The notes under the pieces: model-generated | The model's database searches: none | What the model saw: the letters and a program-made list of their open reading frames with translations, nothing else | Told to the model about the DNA's origin: nothing | Source of the DNA: DAHUYF01 sp963789275 | GTDB lineage: Bacteria; Pseudomonadota; Alphaproteobacteria; ATCC43930; CGMCC-115725 | Length of the DNA: 64,000 nucleotides | NCBI GenBank assembly: GCA_963789275.1 | Contig: CAWBKF010000004.1 | Span: forward strand, 1 to 64,000 | Direction: 5' to 3' | Made by a program: the position numbers and the translations under genes | Part shown: positions 52,186 through 60,680 of the stretch, piece after piece | Position numbering within the stretch: the first letter of the stretch is position 1 | Layout: each line of letters begins with the position of its first letter

Positions 52186-52884
52186 TCAGACTGCCAGATG
52201 TCGCTGCACGACATCGGCGGTGAGCTCGCCGATGTCGCCGGTGGCGACGATGCGGCCGGTCTCGAGAATGGCGAATTTATCGGTGATGTCGCGCACGAAA
52301 TCGAGATTCTGCTCGACCAGCAGCACCGCACAATTGCGCTCGCCGGGGATGCGCTTGATGATGGTGTCGATCTCCTCGACGACCGAAGGCTGCAACCCCT
52401 CGGTCGGCTCGTCCATCAGCAGCAGCTTCGGCTGCTGCACCAGCGCGCGGGCGATGGCGAGCTGCTGCTGCTGGCCGCCCGACAGCGTGCCGCCCTTGCG
52501 GCCAACCAGCGGCGCCAACGCGGGGAAATAGTCGAAGACGAAATCCGGCACCTTGCCGGCCTTGCCGAACTTGCCGAGCAGCGCGACGTAAATGTTCTCG
52601 GCCACCGTGATGTCGGCGATGATCTCGCGCCCCTGCGGCACGTAGCTGATGCCGAGCCGGGCGCGCTGATGCGATTTGAGGCGCGTGATGTCGACGCCGT
52701 CGAGCAGGATGGCGCCGACGCGCGGCGGGTTGACCCCGGTGATGCTGCGCAGCAGCGTCGTCTTGCCGGCGCCATTGCGGCCGAGCACGGCGTAGATCTG
52801 GCCGTCGGCGATCTCGAGCGAGACGCGGTGCAGGATATGGCTGGTGCCATAGAAGGTATCGATGGCGTCGACGCGCAGGCTCAC
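52186..52884 (-). CDS. Urt-type ABC transporter ATP-binding protein (UrtE/LivF class)
   Basis: 232 residues, GTG start at 52884 overlapping the stop of the preceding ATPase (GTGA). The open frame runs further upstream, but that part is a shadow. Walker A GRNGAGKTT, signature TLSGGQQQQLAIARAL and Walker B LLMDEPTEGLQP are intact. It is the last gene of the third transporter, 184 bases before amiC. Confidence 0.9.
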   Translation of the reverse strand: MSLRVDAIDTFYGTSHILHRVSLEIADGQIYAVLGRNGAGKTTLLRSITGVNPPRVGAILLDGVDITRLKSHQRARLGISYVPQGREIIADITVAENIYVALLGKFGKAGKVPDFVFDYFPALAPLVGRKGGTLSGGQQQQLAIARALVQQPKLLLMDEPTEGLQPSVVEEIDTIIKRIPGERNCAVLLVEQNLDFVRDITDKFAILETGRIVATGDIGELTADVVQRHLAV

Positions 52885-53633
52885 TGGAACTTGCCCTTTC
52901 CGAGATAGACCCGGCGCACGGTCTCGTTGGCCATGACCTCGGCGAGCGGGCCTTCGGCGAGCAGCTGGCCCTGATGCAACACGGTGACGCGCCGGCCGAT
53001 CTGGCGGACGATGTGCATATCGTGCTCGACCAGCAGCACGGTGTGCGATTTCGCGATCTCGCGGATGAGCTCGGCGGTCTTGTGCTTGCCCTCCTCGGTC
53101 ATGCCGGTGGTGGGCTCGTCGAGCAGCAGCAGCTTGGGATTGGAGGCGATGAGCATGGCGAGCTCGAGCCACTGGCGCTCGCCATGGGAGAGCGTGTCGG
53201 CGGGGTCGTTGGCCTTGTCGGCGAGCTCGACGAATTCCAGGATGTCCCAGATGCGGTCGGATTCCTCGGGCTTCAGCCGCTGGAAGAGCGTGGCGAAGAC
53301 GCGGCGGCGCCCTTGCAGCGAGACCATGACGTTGTCGAACACCGACAAGGTCTCGTACATGTTCGGCACTTGGAACTTGCGGCTGATGCCGGCCTGGAAG
53401 ATCGCGTCGGGACCCCAGCCGGTGATGTCGCGGCCGTCGAAGCGAATGCTGCCGGAAGACGGCTTGAATTGGCCGGTGATCATCGAGATCAGCGTCGTCT
53501 TGCCGGCGCCGTTGGGGCCAAGCAGCACGCGCAGCTCGTTCTCCGCGATGCTGAAATCGAGATTGTTGAGGATGGTGAAGCCCGACACCCTGGTGGTGAG
53601 CCCCGTGATCTCGAGCAACCCCCCGGCCATCAC
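52881..53633 (-). CDS. Urt-type ABC transporter ATP-binding protein (UrtD/LivG class)
   Basis: 250 residues; ATG at 53633 overlaps the permease stop. Walker A GPNGAGKTT, signature TLSHGERQWLELAMLIA, Walker B LLLLDEPTTGMTEEGK and H-loop VEHDMHIV. The TEEGK pattern after Walker B is characteristic of UrtD-type ATPases. It sits in operon position four, as in urt clusters. Confidence 0.92.
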   Translation of the reverse strand: MMAGGLLEITGLTTRVSGFTILNNLDFSIAENELRVLLGPNGAGKTTLISMITGQFKPSSGSIRFDGRDITGWGPDAIFQAGISRKFQVPNMYETLSVFDNVMVSLQGRRRVFATLFQRLKPEESDRIWDILEFVELADKANDPADTLSHGERQWLELAMLIASNPKLLLLDEPTTGMTEEGKHKTAELIREIAKSHTVLLVEHDMHIVRQIGRRVTVLHQGQLLAEGPLAEVMANETVRRVYLGKGKFQ

Positions 53634-54814
53634 AGCACCTCCTCGCCCGAGCGGGTGGCGCCGGACGTGCGCCAGTCGAGCTGCCGGTCATGCGCCTCCT
53701 GGTCGGCCTCCTCGGTGATCTCGCGCAGGCTGCCCCGCCGCCGCCGGCCGATCCAAAGCGCTAGCGTGCCGACGATGCCGTCGCGCATGACCAGGACGAC
53801 GAAGATGAAGAGCCCGCCGATGATGATCTGCCACCATTCCGCGAGCTTGTCGCTGAGAAAGAACTCGGCGCCCTTGACCAGGAACGCGCCCAGGAAGGGG
53901 CCGATGAGCGTGCCGCGGCCGCCGACGGCGGTCCAGATCACGCCCTCGATCGAAAAGACCGGGCCGGCGTCGAGGAAGGAGATGATGCCGACCCAGGCGG
54001 CGTACATGGCGCCGGCCGCCGCCGCCATGAAGGCGGAAACGCAGAAGACGAAGATGCGGTAATTGGCGACGTTGTAGCCCATGAACTCGGCGCGGATGTC
54101 GTTGTCGCGGATCGAGGTCAGCACCGTGCCGACGCGCGAATGGGTGAGCGCGCGCGACAGCAAGAAGAACGCCACCGTCACCGCCAGCATGAACAGCAGG
54201 AAGGGGGCGCCGACATAATTCGAATAGTCGGTGATGCCGTTGAAGCCGCCGGTATAGGCTTGGTACTCGACGATGAAATCCTGCAGGATCAGCGATTCCG
54301 CCAGCGTGATCACCGCGCAATAGACGCCGTAGATGTGGCGCTTGAAGGTGATGGCGCCGAACAGGAAGGCGAGCAGCGTCGGCACCACCAGCGCGCCGAC
54401 CACGGCGAGCGGCAAGCTCAGCAGCGGATGCATGAAGTCGGGCAGCTGGGTCAGCCCGTTCCACTCCATGAAATCCGGAATCTTGCCGCCATAGCGCGTC
54501 GGATGCGTCAGCGCGTAGTTGATCTTGAGCGAGAGCGCGACGAAATAGGCGCCGATGCCGAAATAGACCGCCTGGCCGAGGCTGAGGATGCCGGTGAAGC
54601 CCCAGATGAGATCGATGCTGAGGGCGAAGATGGCGTAGCAGAGGAACTTGCCGAGCAGCCCCAGCACATAGGCGTTGGAGCCGTAATAGGGATAGCCCCC
54701 GATCAGCGCCACCACCGCGGCGCCGCCGATCAGCGCCCAGGCCGGGATGAGCGGCTGGCGTCGCACGCCGCGGGCCCGGCCCGATGCTTGCTTGCTTTCG
54801 CTCTCAGCGCTCAC
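53630..54814 (-). CDS. Urt-type ABC transporter permease (UrtC/LivM class)
   Basis: 394 residues with a polar N-terminal tail, then GFTGILSLGQAVYFGIGAYF near residue 75, the UrtC-typical long loop (TRYGGKIPDFMEWNGLTQLP), and SIRDNDIRAEFMGYNVANYR before the last helices. The C-terminal 35 residues are cytoplasmic and charged. It pairs with the UrtB-type permease encoded just upstream. Confidence 0.92.
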   Translation of the reverse strand: MSAESESKQASGRARGVRRQPLIPAWALIGGAAVVALIGGYPYYGSNAYVLGLLGKFLCYAIFALSIDLIWGFTGILSLGQAVYFGIGAYFVALSLKINYALTHPTRYGGKIPDFMEWNGLTQLPDFMHPLLSLPLAVVGALVVPTLLAFLFGAITFKRHIYGVYCAVITLAESLILQDFIVEYQAYTGGFNGITDYSNYVGAPFLLFMLAVTVAFFLLSRALTHSRVGTVLTSIRDNDIRAEFMGYNVANYRIFVFCVSAFMAAAAGAMYAAWVGIISFLDAGPVFSIEGVIWTAVGGRGTLIGPFLGAFLVKGAEFFLSDKLAEWWQIIIGGLFIFVVLVMRDGIVGTLALWIGRRRRGSLREITEEADQEAHDRQLDWRTSGATRSGEEVL

Positions 54815-54835
54815 GACGACAACCCTCTCTCCCGC

Positions 54836-55711
54836 TCAGCGCCGCTCGGAATAGCCGAAGATGCCGCGCGGCACGATGCGGATGATGATGACGATGAACA
54901 GGAACACCAGCAGCCGGCCGATGACGTTGTTGAAGATGAAGGAGAGCACGGTCTCGGCCTCGCCGATGAGGCCGCCGCCGGCAAGCACGCCCCAGAGGCT
55001 GCCGACGCCGCCGAGCACCAGCACCATGTAGCTGTCGACCGCATACGGAAAGCCCATGGTCGTCGACACCGACTTGATCGGCGCCAGCACCGCGCCGGCG
55101 ATGCCGGCAAGGCCGGAGCCGAAGACGAAGATCATCATGTCGACGCGCGCGGTGTTGATGCCGAGGCAGCCGGAGATGGCGCGGTTGCGCCGCACGGCGC
55201 GCACCTTGAGGCCGAAATCGGTCTTGAAGATGACGTAGAACACCAGCGCCAGCAGCAGCGCCGCCATGACGATGAGGAAGAGGCGGTAATAGGGGAAAGG
55301 CAGCCGGCCGATGAGGCGGAAGCCGCCATTGAGCATCTTGGGCGCGCCGACATAGAGCAGTTCGGGGCCGAAGATCAGCTTCACCACCGTCTGCAGGATG
55401 ATGCCGACGCCCCAGGTGGCGAGCAGCGTCTCCAGCGGCCGGTCATAGATCCAGCGGATGATGCCGCGCTCCAGCGCGAGGCCGAGCAATCCCACAACGA
55501 CGAAGGCGACGGGGATGGCGATGAAGGTGTTGCCGCCGAGCTTGCCTACCACCGCGGCGGTATAGGCGCCGATCATGATCATCTCGCCATGCGCCATGTT
55601 GATGACGCCGGCGACGCCGAAGATGACGGCGAGCCCCAGCGCCGCAATGACGAGGATCGCCACGACGCTGAAGCCGCTGAGAAACTGGGTGATGATCGCC
55701 TGCGTCATCAT
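54836..55711 (-). CDS. Urt-type ABC transporter permease (UrtB/LivH class)
   Basis: 291 residues from ATG 55711 (the next codon is also ATG). The signature GVAGVINMAHGEMIMIGAYT lies near residue 35. Further UrtB-type features are LATWGVGIILQTVVKLIFGP and VRRNRAISGCLGINTARVDM. Upstream codons in the frame are the shadow of the intergenic region. Confidence 0.92.
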   Translation of the reverse strand: MMTQAIITQFLSGFSVVAILVIAALGLAVIFGVAGVINMAHGEMIMIGAYTAAVVGKLGGNTFIAIPVAFVVVGLLGLALERGIIRWIYDRPLETLLATWGVGIILQTVVKLIFGPELLYVGAPKMLNGGFRLIGRLPFPYYRLFLIVMAALLLALVFYVIFKTDFGLKVRAVRRNRAISGCLGINTARVDMMIFVFGSGLAGIAGAVLAPIKSVSTTMGFPYAVDSYMVLVLGGVGSLWGVLAGGGLIGEAETVLSFIFNNVIGRLLVFLFIVIIIRIVPRGIFGYSERR

Positions 55712-55782
55712 CGCTGCTGTATCCCGGGCGGCAGCCGGCACGGCGGCGGCGCTCCGTGCCGCCGCCGTGCCGGCATCCCGCG

Positions 55783-57096
55783 CTAGAGGTCGATCGTCCC
55801 GGAGCGGTTCTTCTCTTCCGCCCAGGGCTTCTTGAGGCGGTCCAACACGCGCTTGTCGGTGAAGTCGCAGGCCTTGTTGGGATAGAGATAGGAGACCCAG
55901 GGCTGCGGCCGGATCCAGTTCTCCGACTTCCACACGATGTCGAACTGGCCTTGCTCGTTGGCCTTGCCGATGCGCGACCACAGCCAAGTGTGGTGGTTCT
56001 TCTCGTCGATCTTCACCTTGCCTTGCGGCGCGGTGAATTCCTGGCCGGGCAGGCCCTCATAGATCAGCGCGTCGGCATCGGTCGACTTGACCTTGGCGAT
56101 CGCCTGGGCGAGGAAGTAGGTCTGGAAATAGGCCGCCTCCATCACCGCGTTGGTCACCGCATCCTTGCCGTATTTCGCCTTGTAGCGCTCGACGAAGGAT
56201 TTGTTCTGCGGCGTGTCGACGCTTTGGAAGTAGTTGAACGAGGTGTAGTGACCGACCGCATTCTCCGGCCCCATCGCCGCGATCTCCTGCTCGGTGGTGA
56301 TCGGCGTGCAGATCGGAATGTCCTTGGCGGTGATGCCGTATTCCTTGAACTGCTTGTAGAAGGCGACGATCTGATCGCCGACCAGGTCGGAGAAGACGAT
56401 ATCGGCGCCCGAGGAGGCGATCTTGTTGATGTTGGTCGAGAACTCGGTCGAGCCGAGCGGCGAGTATTCCTCGGCCACCACCGTGCCGCCGTATTTCTGC
56501 AGCAGCGCCTTGACCTCGCGGTTGGTCTCCTTGGGATAGATGTAATTGGCGCCGATGAGATAGAATTTCTTGCGCCCCAGCGTGTTCATGATCCAGGGCA
56601 CGAAATCGTCGAGCTGCTGGTTCGGCACGGCGCCGGTATAGAAGCAGTTCTTGCTGCATTCCTGCGCCTCGTAGAGCGTGGGATAGAGCAGCACGCCGTT
56701 ATTCTCCTCGAACACCGGCAGCACGGCCTGGCGGCTCGCCGAGGTGTAGCAGCCGAGCACGGCCACCACCTTCTCCTCGAGCAGGAGGCGCTTGGCCTTC
56801 TCGGCGAAGACCTGCACCAGCGATTGCGGATCCTCGATCACCGGCTCGATCTTCTTGCCGAGCACGCCGCCCTTGGCGTTGATCTCCTCGATGGCGAGCA
56901 GCTCGGCATTGTGCAGCGAGCTCTCGATGATGGCGATGGTGCCGCTCAGCGAGTGCAGGATGCCGACCTTGATGGTGTCGGTCTCCGCCGCCTTGGCGAT
57001 GTTGCGCAGGAAATGGTAGGGCGCGACCCCGCTGGCGAGAATTCCCGCAAGTCCGGCGGCGGAGCCCTTCAAGATTTTTCGTCGACTGGTAGTCAT
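55783..57096 (-). CDS. UrtA-like ABC transporter substrate-binding protein (amide/urea), Tat-exported
   Basis: 437 residues from ATG 57096 after CTGGAGGGAAA. Tat signal: TTSRRKILKGSAAGLAGIL. The mature protein tracks UrtA closely: DTIKVGILHSLSGTIAI, INAKGGVLGKKIEPVIEDPQ, VLPVFEENNGVLLYPTLYEA, ECSKNCFYTGAVPNQQ, ANYIYPKETNREV. Being upstream of amiC-amiR-amiE, it may carry short amides rather than, or as well as, urea. Expression is probably governed by the leader attenuator just upstream. Confidence 0.92.
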   Translation of the reverse strand: MTTSRRKILKGSAAGLAGILASGVAPYHFLRNIAKAAETDTIKVGILHSLSGTIAIIESSLHNAELLAIEEINAKGGVLGKKIEPVIEDPQSLVQVFAEKAKRLLLEEKVVAVLGCYTSASRQAVLPVFEENNGVLLYPTLYEAQECSKNCFYTGAVPNQQLDDFVPWIMNTLGRKKFYLIGANYIYPKETNREVKALLQKYGGTVVAEEYSPLGSTEFSTNINKIASSGADIVFSDLVGDQIVAFYKQFKEYGITAKDIPICTPITTEQEIAAMGPENAVGHYTSFNYFQSVDTPQNKSFVERYKAKYGKDAVTNAVMEAAYFQTYFLAQAIAKVKSTDADALIYEGLPGQEFTAPQGKVKIDEKNHHTWLWSRIGKANEQGQFDIVWKSENWIRPQPWVSYLYPNKACDFTDKRVLDRLKKPWAEEKNRSGTIDL

Positions 57097-57122
57097 CGGT
57101 TTCCCTCCAGTTGCCGAAGCCG

Positions 57123-57177
57123 AAAAACACAAACGCCCCACGCGTTCTCCCGCAGGAGACCACGTGGGGCGTTTGTG
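57123..57177 (-). terminator. Leader (attenuator) terminator before the UrtA-like gene
   Basis: On the minus strand the arms are CACAAACGCCCCACG (57177-57163) and its perfect 15-bp complement (57142-57128), with an inner TCTCC-UGCG-GGAGA hairpin, followed by TTTTT (57127-57123). It lies only 27 bases before the ATG, so it would stop transcription before the coding region. Its 5' arm overlaps the hairpin at 57167-57180. The layout equals that of the amiE leader. Confidence 0.85.
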
Positions 57178-57204
57178 CCCGTATTTGAGCGGCGCCGCTG
57201 CCGC
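57167..57204 (-). promoter_or_regulatory. ANTAR-type dual-hairpin target before the UrtA-like gene
   Basis: On the minus-strand RNA, P1 is GCGGC-AGCGGC-GCCGC (57204-57189), with hexaloop A1 and G4. After 8 nt comes P2, GGGC-ACAAAC-GCCC (57180-57167), with A1 but A rather than G at position 4. P1 differs from the amiE-leader P1 by one loop base, and both P2 stems are GGGC/GCCC. P2 and the terminator cannot form together. Confidence 0.65.
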
Positions 57205-57330
57205 CAGGACCGTGAACGGAGGCCGGCGCCCGGTGTGGCGGGGCCTCGTTCTGGGATACTGAGTTTGCCCCGGTCCCGCAGAAAGTGCAGCCACTTACCG
57301 GCTGCTCTGCGTCGCCAAGGTCAGATGATT

Positions 57331-57359
57331 CAGCTACCAGCCATGTCCGGGTTTGTCAA
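57331..57359 (-). promoter_or_regulatory. Possible sigma-70 promoter of the UrtA-like operon
   Basis: On the minus strand TTGACA (57359-57354) and TAGCTG (57336-57331) with a 17-bp spacer. The -35 is perfect and the -10 is weak. Transcription from here gives a leader of about 225 nt containing both hairpins and the terminator. No correctly spaced sigma-54 element was found in this leader. Confidence 0.35.
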
Positions 57360-57450
57360 ACATAATGCGACGCACAATGACGACGCCGCGCCTGCCCTAC
57401 AGCCACCGGCGCCTCGATCCGGGGTGTCGGCGACGACAAATTCCGCGACG

Positions 57451-57483
57451 CCCTCCCTCTCCCGCCAGCCGGGAGAGGGAGGG
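57451..57483. repeat. Intergenic palindromic repeat, copy 3
   Basis: A perfect 14-bp inverted repeat (CCCTCCCTCTCCCG / CGGGAGAGGGAGGG) with a 5-nt loop, directly after the NMT1-type binding-protein gene. It may end that operon and insulate it from the UrtA-like operon. Confidence 0.65.
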
Positions 57484-57491
57484 GCGCCGGG

Positions 57492-58515
57492 TCACTTGGC
57501 GCTAGCGGGGTCCCAATACTTCTTGGAGGCGTCGTAGATCGGCGTGCGTCCAGGCGCCTTCGGGCTTCTTGGTGATCACCGGCGCCGATTGCGACGACAA
57601 CAGCACCGACACGGTGCGCTCGTAATCGGCGGGCACGAGATAGCCCAGCGGCTTCTGGATGTCGACGAGCTTGGCGATCTCGCGCATCATCCGCTTCTGG
57701 TGCTTCTCGGTCTGGGCGCCGGTGGCGTCGTTGTCGAGCACGATCTTGGCGGCCTCGTCGGGGTTCTTGACCGCCCAGGCCCAGCCCTTGTCGGAAGCGG
57801 CGACGAACTTCGCCAGCTTTTCGGCAAATGCCGGGTCCTTGAGCTTGTCGCCATTGGCATAGAGCCCGTCCTCGAGCGTCGATACGCCCTCATTGGCGTA
57901 TTTGAACACCACGAGATCCTCGGGCTTGTAGCCGGCGTCGATCACCTGCCAATACTCGTTATAGGTCATGGTCGAGATGCAGGCGGCCTGCTTCTGGATC
58001 AGCGGGTCGACGTTGAAGCCCTGCTTCACCACGGTCACGCCCTTGGGCCCGCCATCGGTCGGGATCTTGAGCTTGGCCATCCAGGCGAGGAAGGGATACT
58101 CATTGCCGAAGTACCACACGCCCAGCGTATGGCCGGGGAAATCGGCCGGCGACTTGATGCCGCTCGATTTGAGGCAGGTGAGCTCCAATCCGGAAAGCTG
58201 GAAGGTCTGGGCGATGTTGACGAGCTTCACCCCCTTCTCGCGCACCGCAAGCGCCGCCGGCATCCAGTCGACGACCACGTCCGCGCCGCCGGCCGCCAGC
58301 ACCTGCTCGGGTGCGATGTCGGGGCCGCCCGGCTTGATCGTCACGTCAAGCCCGGCCTCCTTGTAGAAGCCCTTGTCCTTGGCGACGTAATAGCCCGCGA
58401 ACTGCGCCTGGGTCACCCATTTGAGCTGGATGGTGACGGCGTCGGCGGCCTCGGCCGAAGCCGCCCCCGCCATCATCGCCCCGGCCGTGATGGCCGACAG
58501 CAGAATTTTCCTCAT
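57492..58515 (-). CDS. NMT1/THI5-type ABC transporter substrate-binding protein (pyrimidine-like ligand), C-terminal frameshift
   Basis: The frame as given ends at 57502 after 337 residues with GAWTHADLRRLQEVLGPR. Shifting one base near 57535 gives YDASKKYWDPASAK and a stop at 57492, which fits the family better, so an extra base is likely. Signal peptide: ILLSAITAGAMMAGAASAEA. The mature part matches the NMT1/ThiY fold: VTIQLKWVTQAQFAGYYVAK, FYKEAGLDVTIKPGG, VWYFGNEYPFLAWM. Known relatives bind pyrimidines or related amines. With preA and the amidohydrolase upstream, a pyrimidine or hydantoin ligand is likely. Confidence 0.85.
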
Positions 58516-58553
58516 GATCCCTCCTCCTCCTCATTGCCGGCCCGGCGGGCCGA

Positions 58554-59763
58554 TCACGACACTTTGCGAAACGATGGATGCCAGAATGTCAGGCTGCGCT
58601 CGAGCAGCGCGATGCCGCCATAGGCGGCCGAACCGGTCAGCGCCGCCACCGCGATGGTCGCCCAGACCAGCGGAATGTCCATGCGGCCGACGCTGGCGGA
58701 AATGCGAAAGCCCATGCCGTGGATCGGCGTGCCGAAGAACTCGGCGACGATGGCGCCGATCAGCGCCAGGGTCGAGTTGACCTTGAGCGCGGTGAACAGG
58801 AAGGGCAGCGCCGCCTGCAGCCGGGCGAAGCGCAGCGTCTGGCCGTAGCTCGCGGCGTAGGTGCGCATGAGGTCGCGTTCGATGCGGCCGAGCGCGCCGA
58901 GCCCGGCAATCGTGCTGACCAGCATCGGGAAGAAGGTCATGACCACGACCACCGCCGCCTTGGACTGCCAGTCGAACCCGAACCACATCACCATGATCGG
59001 CGCGATGCCGACGATGGGCAGCGCGCTGACGAGATTGCCGATCGGCAGCAGCCCGCGCTGCAGGAACGGCACGCGGTCGATCAAAACGCCGGTGATAAAT
59101 CCCGCGCCGCAGCCGATGACATAGCCGGGCACCATGGATTTGAGGAAGGTCTGGACGAAATCCTCGCCCAGCACCGGCAAGGAGGCGACCAGCACCGCGG
59201 CGATGTGGCCGGGCGGCGGCAGCAGCACCTCGGGAATGGCGAAGCCCTCGGTCAGCAGCTGCCAAAGATAGAGCAGCCAGAGCCCGAAAAGCAGCGGGAT
59301 GGCGAGATCGATCGCCCGCGAGCGCATCGCATCGCCGAGCGCCGCGCCGCGCTCGAGCGCGCGCCAGACCAGCAACGCCAGCGCCAAGCAGGCCGAGCCA
59401 GAGCCCGGCGGCCTCCGCGCCGGCGGCGCCGGCAGCCAGCAGGAGATAGAGGGCGGCAGCGCCGGCGAGGCTCCCGGCCAGCGCCAGCGCGGCGGATGAG
59501 GCGAGCCCCTCTCGACCCCGAAGGGGGGAGGTTGGGTGAGGTGGGGTCTTGCCTCCGCTCGGCAGCGGCCCTGCAATCCCCCGCCTCACCCAGCCTCTCC
59601 GCCCCCAAGGGCGGAGAGGAGCAAGGAGGAGCGCGGCCGAGGCCAGCGCCACGAGCCAAAGGGCGAGCGGCCATCCCGTCCACCGTGCCTCGCCCAGCGG
59701 CAGCGCCAACGCGACCAGGCCGAGGACGAGGAAGACGGCGACGAGGGGGTCGCGGCGCCTCAT
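58554..59763 (-). CDS. NMT1-type ABC transporter permease (SsuC/TauC class) with N-terminal extension; frameshift and embedded repeat
   Basis: The canonical permease is MRSRAIDLAIPLLFGLWLLY onward (58554-59327, 257 residues) with the EAA loop YAASYGQTLRFARLQAALPF. A hydrophobic N-terminal extension starts at ATG 59763, overlapping the first permease's stop (ATGA), and joins the permease by a frame change near 59390. The extension contains a peptide from two palindromic repeats (PHPTSPLRGREG and neighbours). If the frameshift is real, the permease could still start at 59327. Confidence 0.75.
59506..59622. repeat. Composite palindromic repeat inside the permease reading frame (copies 4 and 5, inverted pair)
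   Basis: GAGGTTGGGTGAGG (59528-59541) and CCTCACCCAGCCTC (59584-59597) form a near-perfect inverted pair. The right half also carries the family palindrome CCTCTCCGCCC / GGGCGGAGAGG (59594-59604 and 59609-59619); the left half has a diverged one. The insert keeps the extension frame open. Confidence 0.65.
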
Positions 59764-60680
59764 GGACTTCCGCCCATGCGCTCGAGGGTGAGGCGCTCGG
59801 CGAGGCCGACGGCGGCGACGCAGAGGCCGGCGACCAGGGCGGCGACGACGAGGGCGGCCCAGATCTGCACCGTCTGGCCGTAATAGGAGCCGGTCAGCAG
59901 CCGGGCGCCGAGCCCGGCCTGGGCGCCGGTCGGCAGCTCGCCGACGATAGCGCCGACAATGGCCAGCGCCACGGCGACCTTGAGGCTGGCGAAGAGGTAG
60001 ACCACCGCCGAGGGCCAGCGCAGCTTCCAGAAGATCTGGGAGGTGCCGGCGTTGTAGGTGCGCACGAGGTCGAGATGCATGGGATCGGGCGAGGTCAGGC
60101 CCTTCACCATGCCGATGGTCACCGGGAAGAAGCAGAGATAGGCCGAGATGATCGCCTTGGGCACCACGCCCACGAAGCCGAGCGAGCCCAGCACGACGAT
60201 GATCATCGGCGCGATCGCCAGGATCGGCACAGTCTGCGAGGCGATGATCCAGGGCAGCAGCGAGCGCTCGAGCGTGCGGAAATGGACGATGCCCGCGGCG
60301 AGCACGATGCCGAGCACGCTGCCGAGCGCGAATCCCAGCAGCGCCGAAGAGAGCGTCACCCAGCCGTGATAGACCAGGCTGCGGCGCGAGGTCGGCGGGA
60401 CCTCGAGCACGGTCTTGTCGAGCTCGGCCAGGATCTGGTGCGGCGCCGGCAGCAGCGGCCGGTCCATCGCCATGGTATCGGCGACGAGATCGGCGAAGGT
60501 CCAGCCGGCATTGCCGTCGCGCTCGTAGCGGTCGATGACGATGGGCGCGTTGAGCCAGACCGCGCCGACATACCAGAGGACGAGAAGCGCCAGCAGCACC
60601 GCAAGCATCGGCAGCGCGTTGCCGCCGGAAAGCCGCCGGTGCCAGGAGCGCGGCCGTGGCGCCACGTCACTCATCATCAT
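59760..60680 (-). CDS. NMT1-type ABC transporter permease (SsuC/TauC class)
   Basis: 306 residues; several ATGs at the start (60680, 60677, 60674). A periplasmic loop of about 60 residues follows the first helix (IVIDRYERDGNAGWTFADLV). The EAA loop is RTYNAGTSQIFWKLRWPSAV. The start overlaps the ATPase stop by 14 bases. A second, longer permease follows immediately, so the transporter probably uses a heterodimeric channel. Confidence 0.88.
   Translation of the reverse strand: MMMSDVAPRPRSWHRRLSGGNALPMLAVLLALLVLWYVGAVWLNAPIVIDRYERDGNAGWTFADLVADTMAMDRPLLPAPHQILAELDKTVLEVPPTSRRSLVYHGWVTLSSALLGFALGSVLGIVLAAGIVHFRTLERSLLPWIIASQTVPILAIAPMIIVVLGSLGFVGVVPKAIISAYLCFFPVTIGMVKGLTSPDPMHLDLVRTYNAGTSQIFWKLRWPSAVVYLFASLKVAVALAIVGAIVGELPTGAQAGLGARLLTGSYYGQTVQIWAALVVAALVAGLCVAAVGLAERLTLERMGGSP

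Noticed and set aside
52186..53691. 501-codon frame suggesting a fused ATPase
   Set aside because: The first half is a shadow of the UrtD-type gene in another frame. The real UrtE-type gene starts at the GTG at 52884.
57265..57300. Sigma-54 promoter in the UrtA-like leader (TGGCTGCACTTTCTGC)
   Set aside because: GG to GC distance is 11, and this promoter class does not tolerate that spacing.
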